Shown one piece after another: positions 51,814-63,989 of a DNA stretch of 64,000 bases. The DNA comes from Taudactylus pleione. Lineage: Eukaryota > Chordata > Amphibia > Anura > Myobatrachidae. Within the stretch, counting starts at the first letter, position 1. Each line of letters begins with the position of its first letter. The notes under the pieces were generated by a model. The model searched no databases. It worked only from the letters and a program-made list of their open reading frames with translations, and had not been told where the DNA came from. Both the position numbers and the translations under genes were made by a program. The stretch lies in contig JAUIMM010001254.1 in NCBI GenBank assembly GCA_031769625.1, forward strand, positions 372,001 through 436,000, written 5' to 3'.

Positions 51814-54800
51814 AGATTTGCTGCGGTGACAGAAGTTGATTTTGGTGCTTAATTTTGACACAACTCACCAGAAATATATTTACCCATATGAAAATTTACG
51901 TAAGCCCCGGACCTTAAAAATCGGCCAAAAATTTTTTTTTTCAAAAATCCCCAAATTCTGCTTAAAACTTTTGATACAACTTAAAAAAGATTTGCTGCGG
52001 TGACAGAAGTTGATTTTGGTGCTTAATTTTGACACAACTCACCAGAAATATATTTACCCGTATGAAAATTTACGTAAGCCCCGGACCTTAAAAATCGGCC
52101 AAAATTTTTTATTTCAAAAATCCCCAAATTCTGCTTAAAAATTTTGATACAACTTAAAAAAGATTTGCTGCGGTGACAGAAGTTGATTTTGGTGCTTAAT
52201 TTTGACACAACTCACCAGAAATATATTTACCCATATGAAAATTTACGTAAGCCCCGGACCTTAAAAATCGGCCAAAAAATTTTTTTTTCAAAAATCCCCA
52301 AATTCTGCTTAAAACTTTTGATACAACTTAAAAAAGATTTGCTGCGGTGACAGAAGTTGATTTTGGTGCTTAATTTTGACTCAACTCACCAGAAATATAT
52401 TTACCCATATGAAAATTTACGTAAGCCCCGGACCTTAAAAATCGGCCAGAAATTTTTTTTTTCAAAAATCCCCAAATTCTGCTTAAAACTTTTGATACAA
52501 CTTAAAAAAGATTTGCTGCGGTGACAGAAGTTGATTTTGGTGCTTAATTTTGATACAACTCACCAGAAATATATTTACCCGTATGAAAATTTACGTAAGC
52601 CCCGGACCTTAAAAATCGGGCCAAAATTTTTTTTTTTCAAAAATCCCCAAATTCTGCTTAAAACTTTTGATACAACTTAAAAAAGATTTGCTGCGGTGAC
52701 AGAAGTTGATTTTGGTGCTCAATTTTGATACAACTCACCAGAAATATATTTACCCGTATGAAAATTTACGTAAGCCCCAGACCTTAAAAATCGGCCCAAA
52801 ATTTTTTTTTTCAAAAATCCCCAAATTCTGCTTAAAACTTTTGATACAACTTAAAAAAGATTTGCTGCGGTGACAGAAGTTGATTTTGGCGCTTAATTTT
52901 GATACAACTCACCAGAAATATATTTACCCGTATGAAAATTTACGTAAGCCCCGGACCTTAAAAAACGGCCCCAAATTTTTTTTTTCACAAATCCCCAAAT
53001 TCTGCTTAAAACTTTTGATACAACTTAAAAAAGATTTGCTGCGGTGACAGAAGTTGATTTTGGTGCTTAATTTTGACACAACTCACCAGAAATATATTTA
53101 CCCGTATGAAAATTTACGTAAGCCCCGGACCTTAAAAATCAGGCCCAAATTTTTTATTTCAAAAATCCCCAAATTCTGCTTAAAACTTTTGATACAACTT
53201 AAAAAAGATTTGCTGCGGTGACAGAAGTTGATTTTGGTGCTTAATTTTGACACAACTCACCAGAAATATATTTACCCATATGAAAATTTACGTAAGCCCC
53301 GGACCTTAAAAATCGGCCTAAAATTTTTTTTTTCAAAAATCCCCAAATTGTGCTTAAAACTTTTGATACAACTTAAAAAAGATTTGCTGCGGTGACAGAA
53401 GTTGATTTTGGTGCTTAATTTTGACACAACTCATCAGAAATATATTTACCCGTATGAAAATTTACGTAAGCCCCGGACCTTAAAATTCGGCCAAAATTTT
53501 TTTTTTCAAAAAACCCCAAATTCTGCTTAAAACTTTTGATACAACTTAAAAAAGATTTGCTGCGGTGACAGAAGTTGATTTTGGTGCTTAATTTTGACAC
53601 AACTCACCAGAAATATATTTACCCATATGAAAATTTACGTAAGCCCCGGACCTTAAAAATCGGCCCAAAATTTTTTTTTTGAAAAATCCCCAAATTCTGC
53701 TTAAAACTTTTGATACAACTTAAAAATGATTTGCTGCGGTGACAGAAGTTGATTTTGGTGCTTAATTTTGACACAACTCACCAGAAATATATTTACCCAT
53801 ATGAAAATTTACATAAGCCCCGGACCTTAAAAATCGGCCAAAAATTTTTTTTTTCAAAAATTCCCAAATTCTGCTTAAAACTTTTGATACAACTTAAAAA
53901 AGATTTGCTGCGGTGACAGAAGTTGATTTTGGTGCTTAATTTTGACACAACTCACCAGAAATATATTTACCCGTATGAAAATTTACGTAAGCCCCGGACC
54001 TTAAAAATCGGCCCCAAATTTTTTTTTTCAAAAATCCCCAAATTCTGCTTAAAACTTTTGATACAACTTAAAAAAGATTTGCTGCGGTGACAGAAGTTGA
54101 TTTTGGTGCTTAATTTTGACACAACTCACCAGAAATATATTTACCCGTATGAAAATTTACGTAAGCCCCGGAGCTTAAAAATCGGCCAAAATTTTTTTTT
54201 TTCAAAAATCCCCAAATTGTGCTTAAAACTTTTGATACAACTTAAAAAAGATTTGCTGCGGTGACAGAAGTTGATTTTGGTGCTTAATTTTGACACAACT
54301 CACCAGAAATATATTTACCCGTATAAAAATTTACGTAAGCCCAGGACCTTAAAAATCGGCCCAAAATTTTTTTTTTCAAAAATCCCCAAATTCTGCTTAA
54401 AACTTTTGATACAACTTAAAAAAGATTTGCTGCGGTGACAGAAGTTGATTTTGGTGCTTCATTTTGACACAACTCATCAGAAAAATATTTACCCATATGA
54501 AAATTTACGTAAGCCACGGACCTTAAAAATCGGGCCAAAATTTTTTTTTTCAAAAATCCCCAAATTCTGCTTTAATCTTTTGATACAACTTAAAAAAGAT
54601 TTGCTGCGGTGACAGAAGTTGATTTTGGTGCTTAATTTTGATACAACTCACCAGAAATATATTTACCCGTATGAAAATTTACGTAAGCCCCGGACCTTAA
54701 AAAATGGCCCCGAATTTTTTTTTTAAAAAATCCCCAAATTCTGCTTAAAACTTTTGATACAACTTAAAAAAGATTTGCTGCGGTGACAGAAGTTGATTTT

Positions 54801-55640
54801 GGTGCTTAATTTTGACACAACTCACCAGAAATATATTTACCCGTATGAAAATTTACGTAAGCCCCGGACCTTAAAAATCAGGCCCAAATTTTTTATTTCA
54901 AAAATCCCCAAATTCTGCTTAAAACTTTTGATACAACTTAAAAAAGATTTGCTGCGGTGACAGAAGTTGATTTTGGTGCTTAATTTTGACACAACTCACC
55001 AGAAATATATTTACCCGTATGAAAATTTACGTAAGCCCCGGACCTTAAAAATCGGCCTAAAATTTTATTTTTCAAAAATCCCCAAATTGTGCTTAAAACT
55101 TTTGATACAACTTAAAAAAGATTTGCTGCGTTGACAGAAGTTGATTTTGGTGCTTAATTTTGACACAACTCATCAGAAAAATATTTACCCGTATGAAAAT
55201 TTACGTAAGCCCCGGACCTTAAAAATCGGCCTAAAAATTTTTTTTTCAAAAATCCCCAAATTGTGCTTAAAACTTTTGATACAACTTAAAAAAGATTTGC
55301 TGCGTTGACAGAAGTTGATTTTGGTGCTTAATTTTGACACAACTCATCAGAAAAATATTTACCTGTATGAAAATTTACGTAAGCCCCGGACCTTAAAAAT
55401 CGGCCCCAAATTTTTTTTTTCAAAAATCCCCAAATTCTGCTTAAAACTTTTGATACAACTTAAAAAAGATTTGCTGCGGTGACAGAAGTTGATTTTGGTG
55501 CTTAATTTTGACACAACTCACCAGAAATATATTTACCCATATGAAAATTTACGTAAGCCCCGGACCTTAAAAATCGGCTCAAAATTTTTTTTTTCAAAAA
55601 TCCCCAAATTCTGCTTAAAACTTTTGATACAACTTAAAAA
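51814..55640 (+). repeat. 22-monomer block m299-m320
   Basis: This is the partner of 45728-49553. It contains the standard right-hand order, from the CCATAT/CGGCCAAAAA monomer to a CCATAT monomer with the private CGGCTC change (T at 55579). TTCACAAATCC near 52987 is also private. Its last 12 monomers (53553-55640) are the source or partner of the next duplication. Confidence 0.8.
53553..55640 (+). repeat. 12-monomer segmental duplication, copy 1 (m309-m320)
   Basis: The unit is 2088 bp, exactly 12 x 174. It runs from the TTTTGAAAAA monomer to the CGGCTC monomer. I saw no difference between the two copies when reading their markers. Both carry CCATATG in the CTTCAT monomer (near 54494 and 56582) and the CGGCTC change, which I found nowhere else in the window. 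Confidence 0.9.
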
Positions 55641-57728
55641 AGATTTGCTGCGGTGACAGAAGTTGATTTTGGTGCTTAATTTTGACACAACTCACCAGAA
55701 ATATATTTACCCATATGAAAATTTACGTAAGCCCCGGACCTTAAAAATCGGCCCAAAATTTTTTTTTTGAAAAATCCCCAAATTCTGCTTAAAACTTTTG
55801 ATACAACTTAAAAATGATTTGCTGCGGTGACAGAAGTTGATTTTGGTGCTTAATTTTGACACAACTCACCAGAAATATATTTACCCATATGAAAATTTAC
55901 ATAAGCCCCGGACCTTAAAAATCGGCCAAAAATTTTTTTTTTCAAAAATTCCCAAATTCTGCTTAAAACTTTTGATACAACTTAAAAAAGATTTGCTGCG
56001 GTGACAGAAGTTGATTTTGGTGCTTAATTTTGACACAACTCACCAGAAATATATTTACCCGTATGAAAATTTACGTAAGCCCCGGACCTTAAAAATCGGC
56101 CCCAAATTTTTTTTTTCAAAAATCCCCAAATTCTGCTTAAAACTTTTGATACAACTTAAAAAAGATTTGCTGCGGTGACAGAAGTTGATTTTGGTGCTTA
56201 ATTTTGACACAACTCACCAGAAATATATTTACCCGTATGAAAATTTACGTAAGCCCCGGAGCTTAAAAATCGGCCAAAATTTTTTTTTTTCAAAAATCCC
56301 CAAATTGTGCTTAAAACTTTTGATACAACTTAAAAAAGATTTGCTGCGGTGACAGAAGTTGATTTTGGTGCTTAATTTTGACACAACTCACCAGAAATAT
56401 ATTTACCCGTATAAAAATTTACGTAAGCCCAGGACCTTAAAAATCGGCCCAAAATTTTTTTTTTCAAAAATCCCCAAATTCTGCTTAAAACTTTTGATAC
56501 AACTTAAAAAAGATTTGCTGCGGTGACAGAAGTTGATTTTGGTGCTTCATTTTGACACAACTCATCAGAAAAATATTTACCCATATGAAAATTTACGTAA
56601 GCCACGGACCTTAAAAATCGGGCCAAAATTTTTTTTTTCAAAAATCCCCAAATTCTGCTTTAATCTTTTGATACAACTTAAAAAAGATTTGCTGCGGTGA
56701 CAGAAGTTGATTTTGGTGCTTAATTTTGATACAACTCACCAGAAATATATTTACCCGTATGAAAATTTACGTAAGCCCCGGACCTTAAAAAATGGCCCCG
56801 AATTTTTTTTTTAAAAAATCCCCAAATTCTGCTTAAAACTTTTGATACAACTTAAAAAAGATTTGCTGCGGTGACAGAAGTTGATTTTGGTGCTTAATTT
56901 TGACACAACTCACCAGAAATATATTTACCCGTATGAAAATTTACGTAAGCCCCGGACCTTAAAAATCAGGCCCAAATTTTTTATTTCAAAAATCCCCAAA
57001 TTCTGCTTAAAACTTTTGATACAACTTAAAAAAGATTTGCTGCGGTGACAGAAGTTGATTTTGGTGCTTAATTTTGACACAACTCACCAGAAATATATTT
57101 ACCCGTATGAAAATTTACGTAAGCCCCGGACCTTAAAAATCGGCCTAAAATTTTATTTTTCAAAAATCCCCAAATTGTGCTTAAAACTTTTGATACAACT
57201 TAAAAAAGATTTGCTGCGTTGACAGAAGTTGATTTTGGTGCTTAATTTTGACACAACTCATCAGAAAAATATTTACCCGTATGAAAATTTACGTAAGCCC
57301 CGGACCTTAAAAATCGGCCTAAAAATTTTTTTTTCAAAAATCCCCAAATTGTGCTTAAAACTTTTGATACAACTTAAAAAAGATTTGCTGCGTTGACAGA
57401 AGTTGATTTTGGTGCTTAATTTTGACACAACTCATCAGAAAAATATTTACCTGTATGAAAATTTACGTAAGCCCCGGACCTTAAAAATCGGCCCCAAATT
57501 TTTTTTTTCAAAAATCCCCAAATTCTGCTTAAAACTTTTGATACAACTTAAAAAAGATTTGCTGCGGTGACAGAAGTTGATTTTGGTGCTTAATTTTGAC
57601 ACAACTCACCAGAAATATATTTACCCATATGAAAATTTACGTAAGCCCCGGACCTTAAAAATCGGCTCAAAATTTTTTTTTTCAAAAATCCCCAAATTCT
57701 GCTTAAAACTTTTGATACAACTTAAAAA
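55641..57728 (+). repeat. 12-monomer segmental duplication, copy 2 (m321-m332)
   Basis: It follows the first copy directly at an offset of 2088 bp. The private T of CGGCTC recurs at 57667, exactly 2088 after 55579. After it the array continues with a CTTCAT/CCACGG monomer, as after 49553. By lack of differences, this is the youngest-looking duplication in the window. Confidence 0.9.
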
Positions 57729-60337
57729 AGATTTGCTGCGGTGACAGAAGTTGATTTTGGTGCTTCATTTTGACACAACTCATCAGAAAAATATTTACCC
57801 GTATGAAAATTTACGTAAGCCACGGACCTTAAAAATCGGGCCAAAATTTTTTTTTTCAAAAATCCCCAAATTCTGCTTAAAACTTTTGATACAACTTAAA
57901 AAAGATTTGCTGCGGTGACAGAAGTTGATTTTGGTGCTTAATTTTGATACAACTCACCAGAAATATATTTACCCGTATGAAAATTTACGTAAGCCCCGGA
58001 CCTTAAAAAATGGCCCCGAATTTTTTTTTTTAAAAATCCCCAAATTCTGCTTAAAACTTTTGATACAACTTAAAAAAGATTTGCTGCGGTGACAGAAGTT
58101 GATTTTGGTGCTTAATTTTGACACAACTCACCAGAAATATATTTACCCGTATGAAAATTTACGTAAGCCCCGGACCTTAAAAATCAGGCCCAAATTTTTT
58201 ATTTCAAAAATCCCCAAATTCTGCTTAAAACTTTTGATACAACTTAAAAAAGATTTGCTGCGGTGACAGAAGTTGATTTTGGTGCTTAATTTTGACACAA
58301 CTCACCAGAAATATATTTACCCGTATGAAAATTTACGTAAGCCCCGGACCTTAAAAATCGGCCTAAAATTTTATTTTTCAAAAATCCCCAAATTGTGCTT
58401 AAAACTTTTGATACAACTTAAAAAAGATTTGCTGCGTTGACAGAAGTTGATTTTGGTGCTTAATTTTGACACAACTCATCAGAAAAATATTTACCCGTAT
58501 GAAAATTTACGTAAGCCCCGGACCTTAAAAATCGGCCTAAAATTTTTTTTTTCAAAAATCCCCAAATTGTGCTTAAAACTTTTGATACAACTTAAAAAAG
58601 ATTTGCTGCGGTGACAGAAGTTGGTTTTGGTGCTTAATTTTGACACAACTCACCAGAAATATATTTACCCGTATGAAAATTTATGTAAGCCCCGGACCTT
58701 AAAAAACGGCCCCAAATTTTTTTTTTCAAAAATCCCCAAATTCTGCTTAAAACTTTTGATACAACTTAAAAAAGATTTGCTGCGGTGACAGAAGTTGATT
58801 TTGGTGCTTAATTTTGACACAACTCACCAGAAATATATTTACCCGTATGAAAATTTACGTAAGCCCCGGATCTTAAAAATCGGCCAAAATTTTTTTTTTC
58901 AAAAAACCCCAAATTCTGCTTAAAACTTTTGATACAACTTAAAAAAGATTTGCTGCGGTGACAGAAGTTGATTTTGGTGCTTAATTTTGACACAACTCAC
59001 CAGAAATATATTTACCCATATGAAAATTTACGTAAGCCCCGGACCTTAAAAATCGGCCAAAAATTTTTTTTTTCAAAAATCCCCAAATTCTGCTTAAAAC
59101 TTTTGATACAACTTAAAAAAGATTTGCTGCGGTGACAGAAGTTGATTTTGGTGCTTAATTTTGACTCAACTCACCAGAAATATATTTACCCATATGAAAA
59201 TTTACGTAAGCCCCGGACCTTAAAAATCGGCCAGAAATTTTTTTTTTCAAAAATCCCCAAATTCTGCTTAAAACTTTTGATACAACTTAAAAAAGATTTG
59301 CTGCGGTGACAGAAGTTGATTTTGGTGCTTAATTTTGATACAACTCACCAGAAATATATTTACCCGTATGAAAATTTACGTAAGCCCCGGACCTTAAAAA
59401 TCGGGCCAAAATTTTTTTTTTCAAAAATCCCCAAATTCTGCTTAAAACTTTTGATACAACTTAAAAAAGATTTGCTGCGGTGACAGAAGTTGATTTTGGT
59501 GCTCAATTTTGATACAACTCACCAGAAATATATTTACCCGTATGAAAATTTACGTAAGCCCCAGACCTTAAAAATCGGCCCAAAATTTTTTTTTTCAAAA
59601 ATCCCCAAATTCTGCTTAAAACTTTTGATACAACTTAAAAAAGATTTGCTGCGGTGACAGAAGTTGATTTTGGCGCTTAATTTTGATACAACTCACCAGA
59701 AATATATTTACCCGTATGAAAATTTACGTAAGCCCCGGACCTTAAAAAACGGCCCCAAATTTTTTTTTTCAAAAATCCCCAAATTCTGCTTAAAACTTTT
59801 GATACAACTTAAAAAAGATTTGCTGCGGTGACAGAAGTTGATTTTGGTGCTTAATTTTGACACAATTCACCAGAAATATATTTACCCGTATGAAAATTTA
59901 CGTAAGCCCCGGACCTTAAAAATCAGGCCCAAATTTTTTATTTCAAAAATCCCCAAATTCTGCTTAAAACTTTTGATACAACTTAAAAAAGATTTGCTGC
60001 GGTGACAGAAGTTGATTTTGGTGCTTAATTTTGACACAACTCACCAGAAATATATTTACCCATATGAAAATTTACGTAAGCCCCGGACCTTAAAAATCGG
60101 CCTAAAATTTTATTTTTCAAAAATCCCCAAATTCTGCTTAAAACTTTTGATACAACTTAAAAAAGATTTGCTGTGGTGACAGAAGTTGATTTTGGTGCTT
60201 AATTTTGACACAACTCACCAGAAATATATTTACCCGTATGAAAATTTACGTAAGCCCCGGACCTTAAAAATCGGCCTAAAATTTTATTTTTCAAAAATCC
60301 CCAAATTGTGCTTAAAACTTTTGATACAACTTAAAAA
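57729..60337 (+). repeat. Block m333-m347
   Basis: It begins as a copy of 49554 onward (offset 8175 bp), then passes through GACTCA, CGGGCC, CTCAAT, GGCGCTT and TCAGGCCC monomers. It ends with two successive TTTTATTTTT monomers. The first of these pairs CCATAT with ATTCTGC, and the second has CTGTGGTG near 60174. Private changes include GTTGGTTTT near 58624 and ACAATTCACC near 59866. Three monomers present between CCATAT and GACTCA elsewhere are reduced here. Confidence 0.7.
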
Positions 60338-62424
60338 AGATTTGCTGCGGTGACAGAAGTTGATTTTGGTGCTTAATTTTGACACAACTCATCAGAAATA
60401 TATTTACCCGTATGAAAATTTACGTAAGCCCCGGACCTTAAAATTCGGCCAAAATTTTTTTTTTCAAAAAACCCCAAATTCTGCTTAAAACTTTTGATAC
60501 AACTTAAAAAAGATTTGCTGCGGTGACAGAAGTTGATTTTGGTGCTTAATTTTGACACAACTCACCAGAAATATATTTACCCATATGAAAATTTACGTAA
60601 GCCCCGGACCTTAAAAATCGGCCCAAAATTTTTTTTTTGAAAAATCCCCAAATTCTGCTTAAAACTTTTGATACAACTTAAAAATGATTTGCTGCGGTGA
60701 CAGAAGTTGATTTTGGTGCTTAATTTTGACACAACTCACCAGAAATATATTTACCCATATGAAAATTTACATAAGCCCCGGACCTTAAAAATCGGCCAAA
60801 AATTTTTTTTTTCAAAAATTCCCAAATTCTGCTTAAAACTTTTGATACAACTTAAAAAAGATTTGCTGCGGTGACAGAAGTTGATTTTGGTGCTTAATTT
60901 TGACACAACTCACCAGAAATATATTTACCCGTATGAAAATTTACGTAAGCCCCGGACCTTAAAAATCGGCCCCAAATTTTTTTTTTCAAAAATCCCCAAA
61001 TTCTGCTTAAAACTTTTGATACAACTTAAAAAAGATTTGCTGCGGTGACAGAAGTTGATTTTGGTGCTTAATTTTGACACAACTCACCAGAAATATATTT
61101 ACCCGTATGAAAATTTACGTAAGCCCCGGAGCTTAAAAATCGGCCAAAATTTTTTTTTTTCAAAAATCCCCAAATTGTGCTTAAAACTTTTGATACAACT
61201 TAAAAAAGATTTGCTGCGGTGACAGAAGTTGATTTTGGTGCTTAATTTTGACACAACTCACCAGAAATATATTTACCCGTATAAAAATTTACGTAAGCCC
61301 AGGACCTTAAAAATCGGCCCAAAATTTTTTTTTTCAAAAATCCCCAAATTCTGCTTAAAACTTTTGATACAACTTAAAAAAGATTTGCTGCGGTGACAGA
61401 AGTTGATTTTGGTGCTTCATTTTGACACAACTCATCAGAAAAATATTTACCCGTATGAAAATTTACGTAAGCCACGGACCTTAAAAATCGGGCCAAAATT
61501 TTTTTTTTCAAAAATCCCCAAATTCTGCTTTAATCTTTTGATACAACTTAAAAAAGATTTGCTGCGGTGACAGAAGTTGATTTTGGTGCTTAATTTTGAT
61601 ACAACTCACCAGAAATATATTTACCCGTATGAAAATTTACGTAAGCCCCGGACCTTAAAAAATGGCCCCGAATTTTTTTTTTAAAAAATCCCCAAATTCT
61701 GCTTAAAACTTTTGATACAACTTAAAAAAGATTTGCTGTGGTGACAGAAGTTGATTTTGGTGCTTAATTTTGACACAACTCACCAGAAATATATTTACCC
61801 GTATGAAAATTTACGTAAGCCCCGGACCTTAAAAATCAGGCCCAAATTTTTTATTTCAAAAATCCCCAAATTCTGCTTAAAACTTTTGATACAACTTAAA
61901 AAAGATTTGCTGCGGTGACAGAAGTTGATTTTGGTGCTTAATTTTGACACAACTCACCAGAAATATATTTACCCGTATGAAAATTTACGTAAGCCCCGGA
62001 CCTTAAAAATCGGCCTAAAATTTTATTTTTCAAAAATCCCCAAATTGTGCTTAAAACTTTTGATACAACTTAAAAAAGATTTGCTGCGGTGACAGAAGTT
62101 GATTTTGGTGCTTAATTTTGACACAACTCATCAGAAAAATATTTACCCGTATGAAAATTTACGTAAGCCCCGGACCTTAAAAATCGGCCTAAAAATTTTT
62201 TTTTCAAAAATCCCCAAATTGTGCTTAAAACTTTTGATACAACTTAAAAAAGATTTGCTGCGTTGACAGAAGTTGATTTTGGTGCTTAATTTTGACACAA
62301 CTCATCAGAAAAATATTTACCTGTATGAAAATTTACGTAAGCCCCGGACCTTAAAAATCGGCCCCCAATTTTTTTTTTCAAAAATCCCCAAATTCTGCTT
62401 AAAACTTTTGATACAACTTAAAAA
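60338..62424 (+). repeat. Block m348-m359, copy of 53380-55466
   Basis: Twelve monomers match at an offset of 6958 bp, 40 monomers. The set includes AAATTCGG, TTTTGAAAAA, AAAAATGATTT, CGGCCCC, GGAGCTT, GTATAAAAA, the TTTAATCTTTTG form, AAATGGCCCCGAA, TCAGGCCC, TTTTATTTTT and CCTGTATG. Differences include CTGTGGTG near 61738, CTGCGGTG in place of CTGCGTTG near 62091, and GGCCCCCAA near 62364. Confidence 0.78.
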
Positions 62425-63119
62425 AGATTTGCTGCGGTGACAGAAGTTGATTTTGGTGCTTAATTTTGACACAACTCACCAGAAATATATTTACCCATAT
62501 GAAAATTTACGTAAGCCCCGGACCTTAAAAATCGGCCCAAAATTTTTTTTTTCAAAAATCCCCAAATTCTGCTTAAAACTTTTGATACAACTTAAAAAAG
62601 ATTTGCTGCGGTGACAGAAGTTGATTTTGGTGCTTAATTTTGACACAACTCACCAGAAATATATTTACCCATATGAAAATTTACGTAAGCCCCGGACCTT
62701 AAAAATCAGCCAAAATTTTTTTTTTCAAAAATCCCCAAATTCTGCTTAAAACTTTTGATACAACTTAAAAAAGATTTGCTGCGGTGACAGAAGTTGATTT
62801 TGGTGCTTCATTTTGACACAACTCATCAGAAAAATATTTACCCGTATGAAAATTTACGTAAGCCCCGGAGCTTAAAAATCGGGCAAAAATTTTTTATTTA
62901 AAAAATCCCCAAATTCTGCTTAAAAATTTTGATACAACTTAAAAAAGATTTGCTGCGGTGACAGAAGTTGATTTTGGTGCTTAATTTTGATACAACTCAC
63001 CAGAAATATATTTACCCGTATGAAAATTTACGTAAGCCCCGGACCTTAAAAAACGGCCCCAAATTTTTTTTTTCAAAAATCCCCAAATTCTGCTTAAAAC
63101 TTTTGATACAACTTAAAAA
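62425..63119 (+). repeat. Four-monomer cassette m360-m363, also at 21907 and 27298
   Basis: The order CCATAT/CGGCCC, CCATAT/TCAGCC, CTTCAT with GGAGCTT and TTTATTTAAAAAA, then GATACA/AAACGGCCCC is the same as in 21907-22602 and its duplicate 5391 bp later. The offset to the first is 40518 bp (233 monomers). It is absent from the blocks in between, where the preceding monomers lead elsewhere. This cassette was lost from, or never copied into, the middle blocks. Confidence 0.75.
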
Positions 63120-63989
63120 AGATTTGCTGCGGTGACAGAAGTTGATTTTGGTGCTTAATTTTGACACAACTCACCAGAAATATATTTACCCATATGAAAA
63201 TTTACGTAAGCCCCGGACCTTAAAAATCGGCCCAAAATTTTTTTTTTCAAAAATCCCCAAATTCTGCTTAAAACTTTTGATACAACTTAAAAAAGATTTG
63301 CTGCGGTGACAGAAGTTGATTTTGGTGCTTAATTTTGACACAACTCACCAGAAATATATTTACCCGTATGAAAATTTACGTAAGCCCCGGACCTTAAAAA
63401 TCGGCCCAACATTTTTTTTTTCAAAAATCCCCAAATTCTGCTTAAAACTTTTGATACAACTTAAAAAAGATTTGCTGCGGTGACAGAAGTTGATTTTGGT
63501 GCTTAATTTTGATACAACTCACCAGAAATATATTTACCCGTATGAAAATTTACGTAAGCCCCGGACCTTAAAAATCGGCCCAAAATTTTTTTTTTCAAAA
63601 ATCCCCAAATTCTGCTTAAAACTTTTGATACAACTTAAAAAAGATTTGCTGCGGTGACAGAAGTTGATTTTGGTGCTTAATTTTGATATAACTCACCAGA
63701 AATATATTTACCCGTATGAAAATTTACATAAGCCCCGGACCTTAAAAATCGGCCTAAAATTTTGTTTTTCAAAAATCCCCAAATTGTGCTTAAAACTTTT
63801 GATACAACTTAAAAAAGATTTGCTGCATTGACAGAAGTTGATTTTGGTGCTTAATTTTGACACAACTCATCAGAAAAATATTTACCCATATGAAAATTTA
63901 CGTAAGCCCCGGACCTTAAAAATCGGCCCAAAATTTTTTTTTTCAAAAATCCCCAAATTCTGCTTAAAACTTTTGATACAACTTAAAAA
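63120..63989 (+). repeat. Last complete monomers m364-m368
   Basis: Five monomers follow an order I could not match to any other block. Private changes include GGCCCAACATTTT near 63408, TTTTGATATAACTC near 63687, and TTTTGTTTTT near 63765. The last two resemble the CACTAG-type followed by GCATTG pair of the left half, but with CACCAG and TTACATAAG. Confidence 0.7.

Noticed and set aside
6608..57728. Treating the exact segmental duplications as proven biology
   Set aside because: Near-identical 4694-, 5391-, 4346- and 2088-bp tandem copies could also be assembly duplications. The sequence alone cannot decide, so they are described as sequence features with origin left open.
383..60558. Forty-four reverse-strand open frames of 61 codons as a family of small genes
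   Set aside because: Each is a fixed window over one satellite monomer plus a few bases, starts only at GTG, overlaps its neighbour where two occur in a row, includes the translated T-run, and disappears whenever monomer length or the CTTAAT site changes. There is no ribosome binding site or codon-level constraint to support coding.
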